From contig NZ_BMED01000001.1 of NCBI RefSeq assembly GCF_014636315.1, positions 248,316 to 312,315 of the forward strand: a DNA stretch of 64,000 nucleotides. Reading direction: 5' to 3'. The stretch comes from Parundibacterium terreum (GTDB lineage Bacteria; Pseudomonadota; Gammaproteobacteria; Burkholderiales; Burkholderiaceae_D). The notes under the pieces were generated by a model, which did not search any database, was not told the DNA's origin, and worked only from the letters and a program-made list of their open reading frames with translations. Position 1 is the stretch's first letter. Each line of letters opens with the position of its first letter. Of the stretch, positions 36,077 to 45,800 are shown in pieces. Position numbers and translations under genes: made by a program.

Positions 36077-36832
36077 ATGAATATCGAAAACTCCATCGTC
36101 CTGGTCACCGGCGCCAATCGCGGCATAGGTCGCGCCTACGTCAGCGAATTGCTGGCGCGCGGTGCGGCAAAAATCTACGTCGCTGCACGCGACACTGCCT
36201 CGCTCAGAGAACTGCTCAAGGAAGGCGGCCCTCGCCTGGTGCCGCTACCGCTCGACGTCACAGATCCTTACCAGGTGGCTGCTGCCGCCGCTGTGGCGTC
36301 CGATGTCAACCTGCTGATCAGCAATGCCGGCTATGCCGCATTCGACGGTGCCATCTCCGCGCCGGATATGGATGCCGCACACCGCGAAATGGAAGTCAAC
36401 TATTTCGCCCCCCTGGCCCTGGCGCGGGCCTTTGCACCCATCCTGGCAAAGAACGGCGGAGCCATTGTGCATATGTTGTCCATGCTCTCGCTGGTAAGCC
36501 TGCCCATGGCGGCGACCTATTCCGCTTCCAAAGCCGCAGCGTTGTCGCTAACCCGCAGCTTGCGGGCTGAACTGGCAGCGCAAGGCACGCAGCTTGTCGG
36601 TGTGCTGGCGGTGCAAACCGAGACAGCCATGGGCGCCAGCCTGCCCGAACCGCGCATGACACCGCAGGAATTGGTGGCCGACGCACTTGACGCCATTCAG
36701 AACGGAATCAGCGACGAGGTGGCAGCCGGCGCGCAAACGAAGGCGATCTACGAGGCTTTTCTTGCCGACCCCAAAGGCCTGCAAGCCAAAATGGCCACTC
36801 GCCTGCCACAGCGCAGTGCAAACCTGATCTGA
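36077..36832 (+). CDS. Short-chain dehydrogenase/reductase (classical SDR)
   Basis: 251 residues. It has the NAD(P)-binding motif TGANRGIG (11-18), the NAG motif at 83-85, the catalytic Ser region MLSMLSLVS (~134-142) and catalytic Tyr148/Lys152 in TYSASK, the complete classical SDR set. The Arg directly after the TGAN of the glycine motif, with AARD near residue 37, hints at NADP preference. Substrate unknown. Ribosome-binding site AAGGAAAG lies upstream. The carbonic anhydrase gene follows 17 nt after the stop, so the two are co-transcribed. It is the second predicted target of the LysR regulator. Confidence 0.9.
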   Translation: MNIENSIVLVTGANRGIGRAYVSELLARGAAKIYVAARDTASLRELLKEGGPRLVPLPLDVTDPYQVAAAAAVASDVNLLISNAGYAAFDGAISAPDMDAAHREMEVNYFAPLALARAFAPILAKNGGAIVHMLSMLSLVSLPMAATYSASKAAALSLTRSLRAELAAQGTQLVGVLAVQTETAMGASLPEPRMTPQELVADALDAIQNGISDEVAAGAQTKAIYEAFLADPKGLQAKMATRLPQRSANLI

Positions 36833-36836
36833 TAGA

Positions 36837-36845
36837 GGGGGGGGG
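36837..36845 (+). repeat. G9 homopolymer tract forming the carbonic anhydrase ribosome-binding site
   Basis: Nine G in a row, ending 4 nt before ATG 36850 and lying between the SDR stop and the carbonic anhydrase start. Poly-G of this length is prone to slipped-strand change and here would alter ribosome-binding site strength or spacing. Confidence 0.7.
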
Positions 36846-36849
36846 AATC

Positions 36850-37380
36850 ATGGATTTCATAGCTAGCCTTGCTCAGCGCAATGCCGATTTCGCGGCCACT
36901 ACCTTTTCTGCCGGAATGAAGATATTGCCGTCGCGCCGCACCCTGATACTGGGCTGTGTCGATCCTCGCGTTGATCCTATGGACGTACTGAAACTGGAGC
37001 CCGGCGAAGCGGCCATCATTCGCAACGTGGGTGGACGCGTCAATCCGGCACTACTGGAAACGATGGCCATCTTGCGCACGGTGTCGAAAGCCGGCGGCGA
37101 GGCCATAGGCAGCGGCTGGAACTTCATCGTTTTGCATCATACCAAGTGCGGCATCGCGGGCTGCTATCACCACGCACCGGCTTTGCTGGCAGAGCATATG
37201 GGCGTGGCCCAAGGCGAAGCACTGGATGCGCTGGCCATCACAGATCCGTATGCATCTGTTGCCATCGATGTCGCAGCGCTGAAGGCCAACCCGGACTTCT
37301 CGGACGAGCTTGAGATTACGGGCATGGTCTATGATGTCGATACCGGCCTGATTGAAATCGTGGTGCCAGCGGCACCGTGA
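36850..37380 (+). CDS. Beta-class carbonic anhydrase
   Basis: 176 residues, a small member of the beta class that interconverts CO2 and bicarbonate. The zinc site is Cys36, Asp38 and Arg40 in GCVDPRVDP (the Asp-Arg dyad) plus His97 and Cys100 in LHHTKCG. The CxDxR-then-HxxC arrangement and the short length fit the small prokaryotic subgroup. No signal peptide, so cytoplasmic. It follows the SDR gene by 17 nt and shares its transcript. Its ribosome-binding site is an unusual G9 tract. A link between bicarbonate supply and the oxidoreductases is possible but not evident. Confidence 0.88.
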   Translation: MDFIASLAQRNADFAATTFSAGMKILPSRRTLILGCVDPRVDPMDVLKLEPGEAAIIRNVGGRVNPALLETMAILRTVSKAGGEAIGSGWNFIVLHHTKCGIAGCYHHAPALLAEHMGVAQGEALDALAITDPYASVAIDVAALKANPDFSDELEITGMVYDVDTGLIEIVVPAAP

Positions 37381-37436
37381 GTCCGTCCAGCGAAGGCCGG
37401 GCTTGCCTACGGTCTTCGCACTAACTGGCTCGCCGA

Positions 37437-38414
37437 CTATCCCTGCGGCGCCCGCTCTGCCGACGTACCGGTAAACTGAAGGCGATATGCACTGGGGCTG
37501 GTCTTGACGATGCGCCTGAAATGCCGGCGCAAGGATTCTTCCGATCCGAAGCCGGACAATTCTGCCACCTGTTGCAGGGGTGTCGCCGGAGATTCCAGTA
37601 ATTCCCTGGCGATTGCGACACGCTCCCGTATCAGCCATTCATAAGGGCCAAGGCCAGTGGCAAGCTGAAACTGGCGCTGCAAAGTCCGCGGACTCATCGC
37701 AGCCTGGCTGGCCAGCGACTGCAAAGTATGCGGCAAGGCTGGCTGAGCCCGGACGGCGTCCATCAGTTTTGCCAGTCGGCCCTCCTCGTCCGACGCCACG
37801 GGCCTTGGCACAAACTGCGCCTGCCCGCCCTCCCTATGCGGAGGAATCACCAGTCTTTGCGCCACCAGATTGGCGACTTTCACGCCATGATCCTTGCGCA
37901 CCAGATGCAGCAGCATGTCCAGGCCGGCCGCCGAGCCTGCAGAAGTAATGATCTGCCCCTGATCTACATACAGCGCATCCGGTTTGATTTCCAGTCCCGG
38001 ATAGCGCCTGGCGAGCTTGTCGGCATAGCGCCAGTGCGTGGTCACGGTCTTGCCCTCCAATATGCCTGCGGCAGCCAATACAAAAACTCCCGAACAGATG
38101 CTGCAAATGCGTGCACCACGCTGGTAGGCAGCGCGAAGTTTTTTCAGCAAGGCTTCAGGTGGTTGTTCGTCCGCATCGCGCCAGCCGGGGATAATAATGG
38201 TGTCGGCCTTGTCTAGCAGTTTCAAGGTATATGGCGCCTCCACCGTGATACCTCCGGCCGCCCTGATCTTGCCGGGCTCCGCCGCACAGACGGCAAAACG
38301 ATACCATTCCATATCCAGCTCTGCGCGCTGCAAAGCAAACAGCTCCACCGTACAACCGAATTCAAATGTGCATAACTGGTCATAGGCGACCGCAACTACC
38401 AGATGGTTCTTCAT
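37437..38414 (-). CDS. GlxA-type transcriptional regulator (DJ-1/PfpI + AraC domains)
   Basis: 325 residues. The N-terminal DJ-1/PfpI-like domain (~1-190) carries the nucleophile-elbow region RICSICSGVFVLAAAG. The C-terminal AraC/XylS DNA-binding domain (~215-320) has two helix-turn-helix units (LASQAAMSPRTLQRQFQ and VAELSGFGSEESLRRHFRR). This GlxA/FtrA layout often senses small metabolites. The open frame starts at a TTG (38432), but ATG 38414 (MKNHLVVAVAYDQ) fits the family N-terminus. It is read towards the carbonic anhydrase gene, and its targets are not evident. Confidence 0.9.
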   Translation of the reverse strand: MKNHLVVAVAYDQLCTFEFGCTVELFALQRAELDMEWYRFAVCAAEPGKIRAAGGITVEAPYTLKLLDKADTIIIPGWRDADEQPPEALLKKLRAAYQRGARICSICSGVFVLAAAGILEGKTVTTHWRYADKLARRYPGLEIKPDALYVDQGQIITSAGSAAGLDMLLHLVRKDHGVKVANLVAQRLVIPPHREGGQAQFVPRPVASDEEGRLAKLMDAVRAQPALPHTLQSLASQAAMSPRTLQRQFQLATGLGPYEWLIRERVAIARELLESPATPLQQVAELSGFGSEESLRRHFRRIVKTSPSAYRLQFTGTSAERAPQG

Positions 38415-38542
38415 GGCGCGATATGAATGCAAGTGAGATAAGCGCCACTATAGCATTTACTCCGTAGCCACCGGAAATGCGCAGAAATCGGCAGAAAAAC
38501 TTCCGCTGCAAAGTCATTTGAAAATTATTTACAAATATATGT

Positions 38543-38571
38543 TGTCGCTACGTAGATAGCTCTATATAATT
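38543..38571 (+). promoter_or_regulatory. Promoter of the initiator tRNA gene
   Basis: TTGTCG (38543-38548), 17 nt, TATAAT (38566-38571; perfect -10), ending 12 nt before the tRNA. A GC-rich discriminator follows, as expected for stable-RNA genes. Confidence 0.65.
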
Positions 38572-38583
38572 CGCCCCTTCAGA

Positions 38584-38660
<77 letters not shown>

Positions 38661-38834
38661 AACAAGCCTTAACGGCACATCAGCAGCCTGGATATATTGG
38701 GCTGCTGAGTCAATAATAGACGGCACTGCTTTATCCTGCGTCATTCTATCCGCTGCACAATTGCCTTATCTCTGGCCACTGTTTTATACGGGTTCGTGTA
38801 AACAGTGAGACCTAAATTGCCTTATGTGCCTGAA

Positions 38835-39056
38835 ATGCGAGATATACAAGATAGCAAAACCCTGGAATTGCCCGGCATGGAGCCAGAATTCAATACTTCC
38901 ATGAACAATAAGCGTGCGCATGCTCCCCGCAAAAATACGATGGAAGCGCAGGAACAATTGGAACTGCTGGAGCCCACGGACAATAGTGGCCTGCCGTTAT
39001 GGACGAATGACGAGAATATTGACCTGACCGGCCTGCCTGTCTGGGCAAAAAACTAA
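38835..39056 (+). CDS. Small protein with repeated GLPxW motif, unknown function
   Basis: 73 residues, hydrophilic and acidic, no signal peptide. The C-terminal third has two similar units: NSGLPLW followed by a short acidic stretch, and then LTGLPVW just before the end, about 20 residues apart. The frame also opens at GTG 38805; ATG 38835 is preferred, without a strong ribosome-binding site at either. It lies between tRNA-fMet and dbpA on the same strand. I do not recognise a family. The repeated aromatic motif suggests a short binding segment, but this is inference. It could also be spurious, though the motif repetition argues for a real protein. Confidence 0.45.
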   Translation: MRDIQDSKTLELPGMEPEFNTSMNNKRAHAPRKNTMEAQEQLELLEPTDNSGLPLWTNDENIDLTGLPVWAKN

Positions 39057-39186
39057 GCTGTATCAACTGTACAAATTGTACCAATCCAGGCATCTTTGCA
39101 ATACCATTGCTGGAACCGGAGCCGTCCGCATTGCCGGAGGCCCCTAGCCCTAATCACACTCTGCCCACCAGGCTGGCGACACTATC

Positions 39187-40578
39187 ATGGACAATTCAAC
39201 TTCTTTCTCCACTCTCGCACTGTCGCCGGCCTTCCTCAGCAATCTGGATAGCCTGGGATACAAGGAAATGACGCCGATACAGGCGCAGAGCCTGCCAATC
39301 ATCTTGCAGCAGCAGGACTTGATCGCGCAAGCCAAGACCGGCAGCGGCAAGACTGCCGCCTTTGGCATCGGTATCCTGGCAAAGCTGAATCCGACCTATT
39401 TTGCCGTGCAAGGCCTGGTGATCTGCCCGACGCGTGAACTGGCAGACCAGGTATCCAATGAGCTGCGCCGGCTGGCGCGCTTTGCCGGCAACATCAAGAT
39501 ACTGACGCTGTGCGGCGGCGCGCCGATGCGGCCGCAGATTGCGTCGCTGGAACATGGTGCGCATATTGTCGTCGGAACCCCTGGCCGCCTGATAGACCAT
39601 ATCAGCCGCGGCACGATCAAGCTCAATGCGGTACAGACCCTGGTGCTGGATGAAGCTGATCGCATGGTAGACATGGGTTTTTACGATGACATCCACTCTA
39701 TCGTCAGCGCCTGTTCGCCACGTCGCCAGACCCTGCTGTTTTCCGCCACTTACGCCGACGACATCCGCCGTGCCAGTGAGCAATTCCTGCGAGATCCTGT
39801 CGAAGTAAAAGTCGAGGCACAGCACGATGCCAGCCGCATAGAGCAGCGTTTTTATTCCGTCACCCCTGAAACCCGCAACGCGGCGGTAGCGCAGTTGCTG
39901 AACCATTACCGCCCGGTATCCACGCTGGCCTTTTGCAATACCAAGATCCATTGCCAGGAGCTGGCGGACGAGTTGCGGCAGCAAGGCTTCAGCGCATTGG
40001 CCTTGTATGGCGACCTGGAGCAGCGTGAGCGCGATGAGATCCTGGTACTGTTCTCCAACCAGAGCTGCTCGGTGCTGGTCGCAACCGACGTCGCCGCGCG
40101 GGGCCTGGATATCCAGACGCTGGGCGCAGTGATTAATGTGGATGTATCCAAGGATACCGAAGTGCACATCCACCGAGTCGGCCGTACTGGCCGCGCCGGT
40201 GAAAAAGGTCTGGCACTAAGCCTGGCGTCTCCCAGCGAAAAGAAATGGGTCAAGCTGATTGAAGACTACCAGCAAGGTCCGGTACTCTGGTCCAATCTGG
40301 CAGACCTGGAGCCTGCCGCAGGCGCTGCCTTACAGGCGCCGATGGTGACCCTGTGCATCATGGGCGGCAAAAAGGACAAGCTGCGGCCCGGCGATCTGCT
40401 GGGCGCCTTGACGGGCGACGTGGGCTTGAGCAAGGAGCAGGTCGGAAAGATCAATGTTTTTGAATTCATGACCTATGTGGCGCTGGACAGCAAGATTGCC
40501 CAGCGAGCCTACGACAAGCTCAGCCAGGGCAACATCAAGGGACGCAATTTCAAGATGCGTTTTATCCCTGTCGTATAG
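39187..40578 (+). CDS. dbpA: ATP-dependent RNA helicase DbpA
   Basis: 463 residues. A DEAD-box helicase with all core motifs: Q motif (MTPIQAQSLP), motif I TGSGKT (Lys55), PTREL, TPGR, DEAD (155-158), SAT, ARGLD and HRVGRTGR. The C-terminal ~75-residue domain (VTLCIMGGKKDKLRPGDLLG and following) is the DbpA RNA-binding fold that recognises hairpin 92 of 23S rRNA, which sets it apart from other DEAD-box helicases. It acts late in 50S subunit assembly. Length matches E. coli DbpA (457). Single gene. Confidence 0.94.
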   Translation: MDNSTSFSTLALSPAFLSNLDSLGYKEMTPIQAQSLPIILQQQDLIAQAKTGSGKTAAFGIGILAKLNPTYFAVQGLVICPTRELADQVSNELRRLARFAGNIKILTLCGGAPMRPQIASLEHGAHIVVGTPGRLIDHISRGTIKLNAVQTLVLDEADRMVDMGFYDDIHSIVSACSPRRQTLLFSATYADDIRRASEQFLRDPVEVKVEAQHDASRIEQRFYSVTPETRNAAVAQLLNHYRPVSTLAFCNTKIHCQELADELRQQGFSALALYGDLEQRERDEILVLFSNQSCSVLVATDVAARGLDIQTLGAVINVDVSKDTEVHIHRVGRTGRAGEKGLALSLASPSEKKWVKLIEDYQQGPVLWSNLADLEPAAGAALQAPMVTLCIMGGKKDKLRPGDLLGALTGDVGLSKEQVGKINVFEFMTYVALDSKIAQRAYDKLSQGNIKGRNFKMRFIPVV

Positions 40579-40801
40579 GTTTTTCTGCTGGAAACGCTGT
40601 TGGCGCATTGTTGCCGAATTGAAAAAGAAAATTTTTTTTCAAGACTTATTCAAACTTGTGAACTTTTAGCTCACAATACTGCCGAAGTTACAGCCTCTTC
40701 CCAGCCTTGCAATATATACAGTATAAGTAATTGCATAAATAATATGTTGCAGGCATGAGGTGATTGTGATTCCGATCAACTTCCAGAACAGAAAAGATGC
40801 C

Positions 40802-42658
40802 ATGCATAAGTATCTCATTTCCAGTCTATTCTCTGTAGCCATTGCGCTACCCTCATTGCCGGCCTTCGCGGAGACAGAAGCCGATAAATGGAATTTGCAA
40901 GACCTGTACGCGACCAGCGCCGACTGGGACAAGGACGCAGCCAAGCTGGAAGCCCAGCTGAAAGAAATTTCCGGCTGCAGCGGCCACCTCGGTGAATCAG
41001 TCAAGCGTTTCAAGGCTTGCCTGGACCTGAACGCGGACCTGCTGAAACGTTACGCCCGTCTGGCCAGTTATGCATCGCAATTCCATGACCAGGACACCGG
41101 CGGCACGCCAGGCCTGGACCTGAACCAGCGCGCGGAAATCCTCGGCAGCAAAGTAGAGGAAGCCAGTTCCTTCATGCGGCCGGAAGTGCTGACGATGGGC
41201 GCGGCCAAGGTCAAGTCCTATCTGGCGCAGGATAAATCCCTTTCCATCTATGCGCATCCTATGGATGACATCCTGCGTGGTGCTTCACACACGCTGGATA
41301 AAAAAGGCGAGCAACTGGTTGCTACCTTTGGCATGGCCACCAATACCGGACAAACCGTCTATTCCACGCTGTCCAGTTCCGACATGCCATGGCCCAAGGT
41401 CAAGCTGTCTGACGGCAAGGAAGTCGTCATCGACCAGGCTGCCTACACCAAGTACCGTTCTTCAAATAACCGTGAAGACCGCAAGCTGGTATTCGACGCA
41501 TTCTGGGGCAAATGGAAAGAGTTCGAACGCACTTACGGCGTGACTTTCTATGAAATGCTGAAAAAGGATTCCGTTTACGCAAAGGTGCGCAACTATCCTG
41601 ATTCCCTGACGCAGGCGCTGGATGCCAACAAACTGCCGGTCGGCGTGTATAACATGCTGGTAACGCAAACGCGCGCCAACCTGCCTACCTTGCACCGCTA
41701 CTTCAAACTGCGCGCCAGCATGCTGGGTGTGAAGGAGATGCGTTACTACGACATCTATCCTCCGCTGGTGCATAGCGACCTGAAATATCCTATCGCTGAA
41801 AGTACGCAACTGATGCTGGCATCGGTCAAGCCTTTGGGCGACGACTATGTGCAGGCAATGACCAAGGCCGTTACCCAGCGCTGGATGGACGTTTATCCAC
41901 GTCCTAAAAAGCGTTCCGGCGCCTACATGAACGGTATCGCCTACGATGTGCACCCTTACCTGCTGCTGAACCACAATGACGACTATGAGTCGGTATCGAC
42001 TGAGGCGCACGAGTGGGGTCATGCAATGCATTCCTACCTGGCAAACAAGAATCAGCCTTTCATTACTGCCGATTACCCTATCTTCACTGCAGAGATAGCA
42101 TCGACGACGAATGAGGTGTTTCTGCTGGATCATATGCTGAAGATCGCCAAGACCGATGACGAGCGCCTGCTGTATCTGGGCTCGGCATTGGAAAATCTGC
42201 GTGGCACCTTCTTCCGCCAGGCGATGTTTGCCGATTTCGAGCGCGAAGTGCATTCACGCGTGGACAAAGGTGAATCGCTGACTGGCGATGCCATCACCAA
42301 AATCTACGGCGACATCCTGAAAAGCTACCACGGCGACAAGGAAGGCGTAGTCAAGATCGACGACCTGTATGCGATTGAGTGGGCGTATATTCCTCACTTC
42401 TACAACCGCTTCTATGTGTTCCAGTATGCGACTTCCATCGCTGCCGGCTCCATGTTTGCGGATGAGATTTTGAAGGGTGTACCGGGCGCCAAGGACAAGT
42501 ACCTGAATATCCTGAAATCAGGCGGTTCTGTTTATCCGTATGAACTGGTCAAGGCAGCCGGCGTCGATATGGCGACCCCAGCACCTTATCAGGCGATATT
42601 CGCGCGCATGAACAAGATTATGGACCAGATCGAAGCAATTCAGGCAAAGCGTAAATAA
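40802..42658 (+). CDS. M3 family oligoendopeptidase (PepF-like), exported
   Basis: 618 residues from this start. A signal peptide (ISSLFSVAIALPSLPAFAET) is unusual for PepF enzymes, which are mostly cytoplasmic, and indicates a periplasmic version. The zinc site is HEWGH (His403, Glu404, His407) in EAHEWGHAMHSYLA, the HExxH of the M3 family. The third ligand Glu is expected about 25-30 residues further, in FTAEIASTTNEVF. It hydrolyses short peptides. The frame extends 14 codons upstream, but the start at 40802 puts the signal peptide at the N-terminus. An inverted-repeat element and a terminator follow. Confidence 0.9.
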   Translation: MHKYLISSLFSVAIALPSLPAFAETEADKWNLQDLYATSADWDKDAAKLEAQLKEISGCSGHLGESVKRFKACLDLNADLLKRYARLASYASQFHDQDTGGTPGLDLNQRAEILGSKVEEASSFMRPEVLTMGAAKVKSYLAQDKSLSIYAHPMDDILRGASHTLDKKGEQLVATFGMATNTGQTVYSTLSSSDMPWPKVKLSDGKEVVIDQAAYTKYRSSNNREDRKLVFDAFWGKWKEFERTYGVTFYEMLKKDSVYAKVRNYPDSLTQALDANKLPVGVYNMLVTQTRANLPTLHRYFKLRASMLGVKEMRYYDIYPPLVHSDLKYPIAESTQLMLASVKPLGDDYVQAMTKAVTQRWMDVYPRPKKRSGAYMNGIAYDVHPYLLLNHNDDYESVSTEAHEWGHAMHSYLANKNQPFITADYPIFTAEIASTTNEVFLLDHMLKIAKTDDERLLYLGSALENLRGTFFRQAMFADFEREVHSRVDKGESLTGDAITKIYGDILKSYHGDKEGVVKIDDLYAIEWAYIPHFYNRFYVFQYATSIAAGSMFADEILKGVPGAKDKYLNILKSGGSVYPYELVKAAGVDMATPAPYQAIFARMNKIMDQIEAIQAKRK

Positions 42659-42667
42659 GCAGTTCCA

Positions 42668-42771
42668 AGAAGCTGTTGCGAAATTACGCTGGCGTTGTTA
42701 CTCCTCCTCGCCGTACTACCCGTACTGTCTTCGTCGTCGCGCCTAGCCAGCCTAATTTCGCAGCAGCTTCT
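42668..42771. repeat. 104-bp inverted-repeat element
   Basis: The 26-bp ends (42668-42693 and 42746-42771) are inverted complements with 24 of 26 matches, around a 52-bp centre containing the short palindromic pair GTAC...GTAC. It lies between the M3 peptidase stop and the terminator. The size and form fit a dispersed REP/MITE-like repeat; I recall similar GACGAAGACAGTACGGGTAG-type sequences in related genomes. A 12-nt match to its outer end occurs at 48407-48418. Confidence 0.75.
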
Positions 42772-42775
42772 AAGT

Positions 42776-42810
42776 AAAAAGCCCCGCTCCTTGACTGAGC
42801 GGGGCTTTTT
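42776..42810. terminator. Bidirectional intrinsic terminator
   Basis: 14-bp stem AAAAAGCCCCGCTC/GAGCGGGGCTTTTT (42776-42789 with 42797-42810), 7-nt loop. It lies between the convergent M3 peptidase and hrpA genes. Confidence 0.93.
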
Positions 42811-42825
42811 TTATTGCAGCAATAA

Positions 42826-45800
42826 TTAACGCTGCATCGATTCCCATACCTTCTGCAGCCGTTTCACCGACACCGGCATAGGCGTGCGCAGTTCCTGCGC
42901 AAACAGGGACACCCTCAGCTCTTCCAGCAACCAGCGAAACTCCAGCATTTTGGGATCGGCATTCTGCTCGCCCTTTTTCGGCACGCGATGCCATGGCTGC
43001 GCAACAGACAGCCACTCCGCCATCAGCTTGGCATCGCGTGCGGGATCGGCTCGCAGCTTATCCATACGCACGGTCATTGCCTTCAGGTAGCGCGGAAAAT
43101 GCGATAGCTGCGTGAAGTCGTTCTCCGCGATAAAACGCTTGCCGACCAAGGCCTGCAATTGCGCCTGCATATCGCCCGCGGCCTGCGCATGTGCTTTCAA
43201 GCCTTGCAGTTTCTTGGGCAAGCCATGATATTCACCCAGTATCAACGCAGCCAGCCTCGCAATTTCATTGGCCAGCAGGTTGAGGCGCGACTTGCCCTCT
43301 TCCCGCCGGATATTGAACTCGCCGGAATTCTTTGGCAAAGGTTCTTGCAGGCAGGCACGTTCCAGGGCCGCCTGGATGATCTGGTCACGCAATTCCTCCT
43401 GCGAACCGAGGGCCATGAACTGCATGCCCATTTGCTGCAGACCGGGGATGTTTTTCTCCAAAAACTTCACCTGCTCCTTCAATTGCAGGGCGAACAGGCG
43501 GCGCAAACCTATGCGGTGTACGCGTGCTGCCTCATCAGGATCGTCAAATACTTCAATCTGGCAATGCGTAGTCTTGTCTACCAGCGCCGGGTAGCCGATC
43601 AGCGTTTGCTTGCCCTGCTGAATCTCCAGCAATTCCGGCAGGCTATCAAAGGTCCAGGCAGTCAGGTTTTCCTGCTGTATCTTTTGCTGCGGCGCTTTTC
43701 CAGATGCGGCAGGGATCACCGCCGGCTTGGTGCCGGCAGGCTTGCCAGCATCAGGCTGAGATTTACCTGCCGCAGTATCCAGCAGGCTCAGTTTTTCAGC
43801 CGAGGCAATACGCTGGAAGCTTTCACGCGCCTGGCCACCGAACTCGGCTCGCAGCGCAGACAGGTTGCGCCCCATTTCCAGTTGCCGTCCATGTTCATCG
43901 ACAACCTTGAAGTTCATGAAATGATGCGCTTGCAGGGTCTCGAACTTGAAGTCCGTGCTTTTGGTCAGTAGGCCGGTTTGCTCGCGGATGTCGGCTATTA
44001 CCGCATCCAGGAAGTTGCCCTTGCCAAACTCATTGCGCTCGCAAAAGCCGGCGGCATAGTCTGGCAGGGGCACGCAATGCCGGCGTATTTTCTGGGGCAA
44101 GGACTTCAGCAGCAGATGTACCTTTTCCTTCAGCATGCCGGGCACCAGCCATTCGCAGCGATCCGCCACCACCTGGTTCAGCGAAAACAGCGGTACCGTC
44201 ATGGTCACGCCATCGCGTGGGCTGCCCGGCTCGAAGTGGTAGCTCAGCATGAGCGGCACGCCGGAAACCTGCATGCTTTTCGGGAACAGGTCGGTAGTGA
44301 TGCCGGCAGCTTCATGCCGCATCAATTCTTCGCGGTTCAGATACAGCAGCTTGGGATTTTGCGCGGTCGCTTCTTTATGCCATTGCTCAAACTGGACCGC
44401 ATTGCAAACGTCCGCTGGAATCAATTTGTCGTAAAAAGCGGCGATCAGCTCTTCGTCCACCAGCACGTCCACGCGGCGAGACTTGTGTTCCAGGTTTTCT
44501 ATCTCGCGCACCAGCTTCTGGTTAAACGCAAAGAATGGCGCACGGGTATCGAGTTCTCCTGCGACCAAAGCATCGCGGATGAAAATCTCACGCGCCTCTG
44601 CCGGATGTGTCAAACCATACTGTATGCGGCGCTGGCTATACACAACCAGGCCGTACAGCGTCGCGCGCTCAAAAGCCGACACCTGGCCGGCGCGCTTTTC
44701 CCAGCGAGGTTCGCCATAGGATTTTTTCAATAAATGGCCGCCTACCCGCTCCAGCCATTCCGGTTGTACTTGCGCGATGCAACGGCCGTATAAGCGTGTG
44801 GTATCGACCAGCTCAGCTGCCATGATCCAGCGGCCGGCCTTCTTGGCCAGGCTGGAACCGGGCCAGATAAAGAACTTGATGCCGCGCGCACCCAGATAAT
44901 GCGCTTCCTCGTCTGACTTATAGCCTATATTGCCGAGCAAGCCGGTCAGCAAGGCAGTATGCAATTGCTCATACGTCGCCGGCAACTCATTCAGGCGCCA
45001 GCCCTGCTCCTTGACGATGGTCAGCAACTGGCTATGCACGTCGCGCCATTCCCGCAGCCGCAACTGCGACAGGAAATTGGCACGGCAATTGTCCATCAGC
45101 TGGCGATTGGTCTTCTTATGCTCTATTGCGTCTTCAAACCATTTCCAGATTTTCAGATAGCTTTGGAATTCCGACTTTTCATCGGCAAATTTCTTGTGGG
45201 CCTGGTCTGCCGCAGCCTGCGCTTCCAGTGGCCGGTCGCGCGGGTCCTGCACCGATACGGCAGATGCAATGATCAGCATTTCGGTTAGGCACTGGCTTTC
45301 TTTGGCAGCCAGGATCATGCGCCCTACCCTTGGGTCCAGCGGCAGCTTGCCCAATTGACGGCCAAGCACGGTAACGCGATTATTGTCGTCAACGGCGCCC
45401 AGCTCCTGCAGTAACTGGTAGCCATCCGCAATCGCCCTGCCCAATGGTGGCTCGATAAAAGGAAAACTTTCCACGTCGGTCAGATGCAGCGTCTTCATCC
45501 GCAGGATGACAGACGCCAGCGAGGAGCGCAGAATCTCCGGTTCGGTAAATTTCGGCCTTTGCAGGAAATCCTGTTCCGCATACAAGCGTATGCAGACACC
45601 CGCTGCAACCCGGCCGCAACGTCCGGCACGCTGGTTGGCCGCCGATTGCGCCACTGCTTCTATCTGCAGTTGTTCCACCTTGTTGCGGTAGCTATAGCGC
45701 TTGACCCTGGCCAGGCCGGCATCAACCACATAGCGTATGCCGGGTACTGTCAGCGAGGTTTCCGCCACGTTGGTCGCCAGCACGATGCGGCGCGCATTGG

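Noticed and set aside
33521-38432. Genomic island next to tRNA-fMet
   Set aside because: No integrase, transposase, direct repeat of the tRNA end or clear composition break was seen, so only a small regulated cassette is claimed.
40619-40644. AT-only hairpin after dbpA as terminator
   Set aside because: The stem is only A/T pairs with mismatches and would be too weak for an intrinsic terminator.
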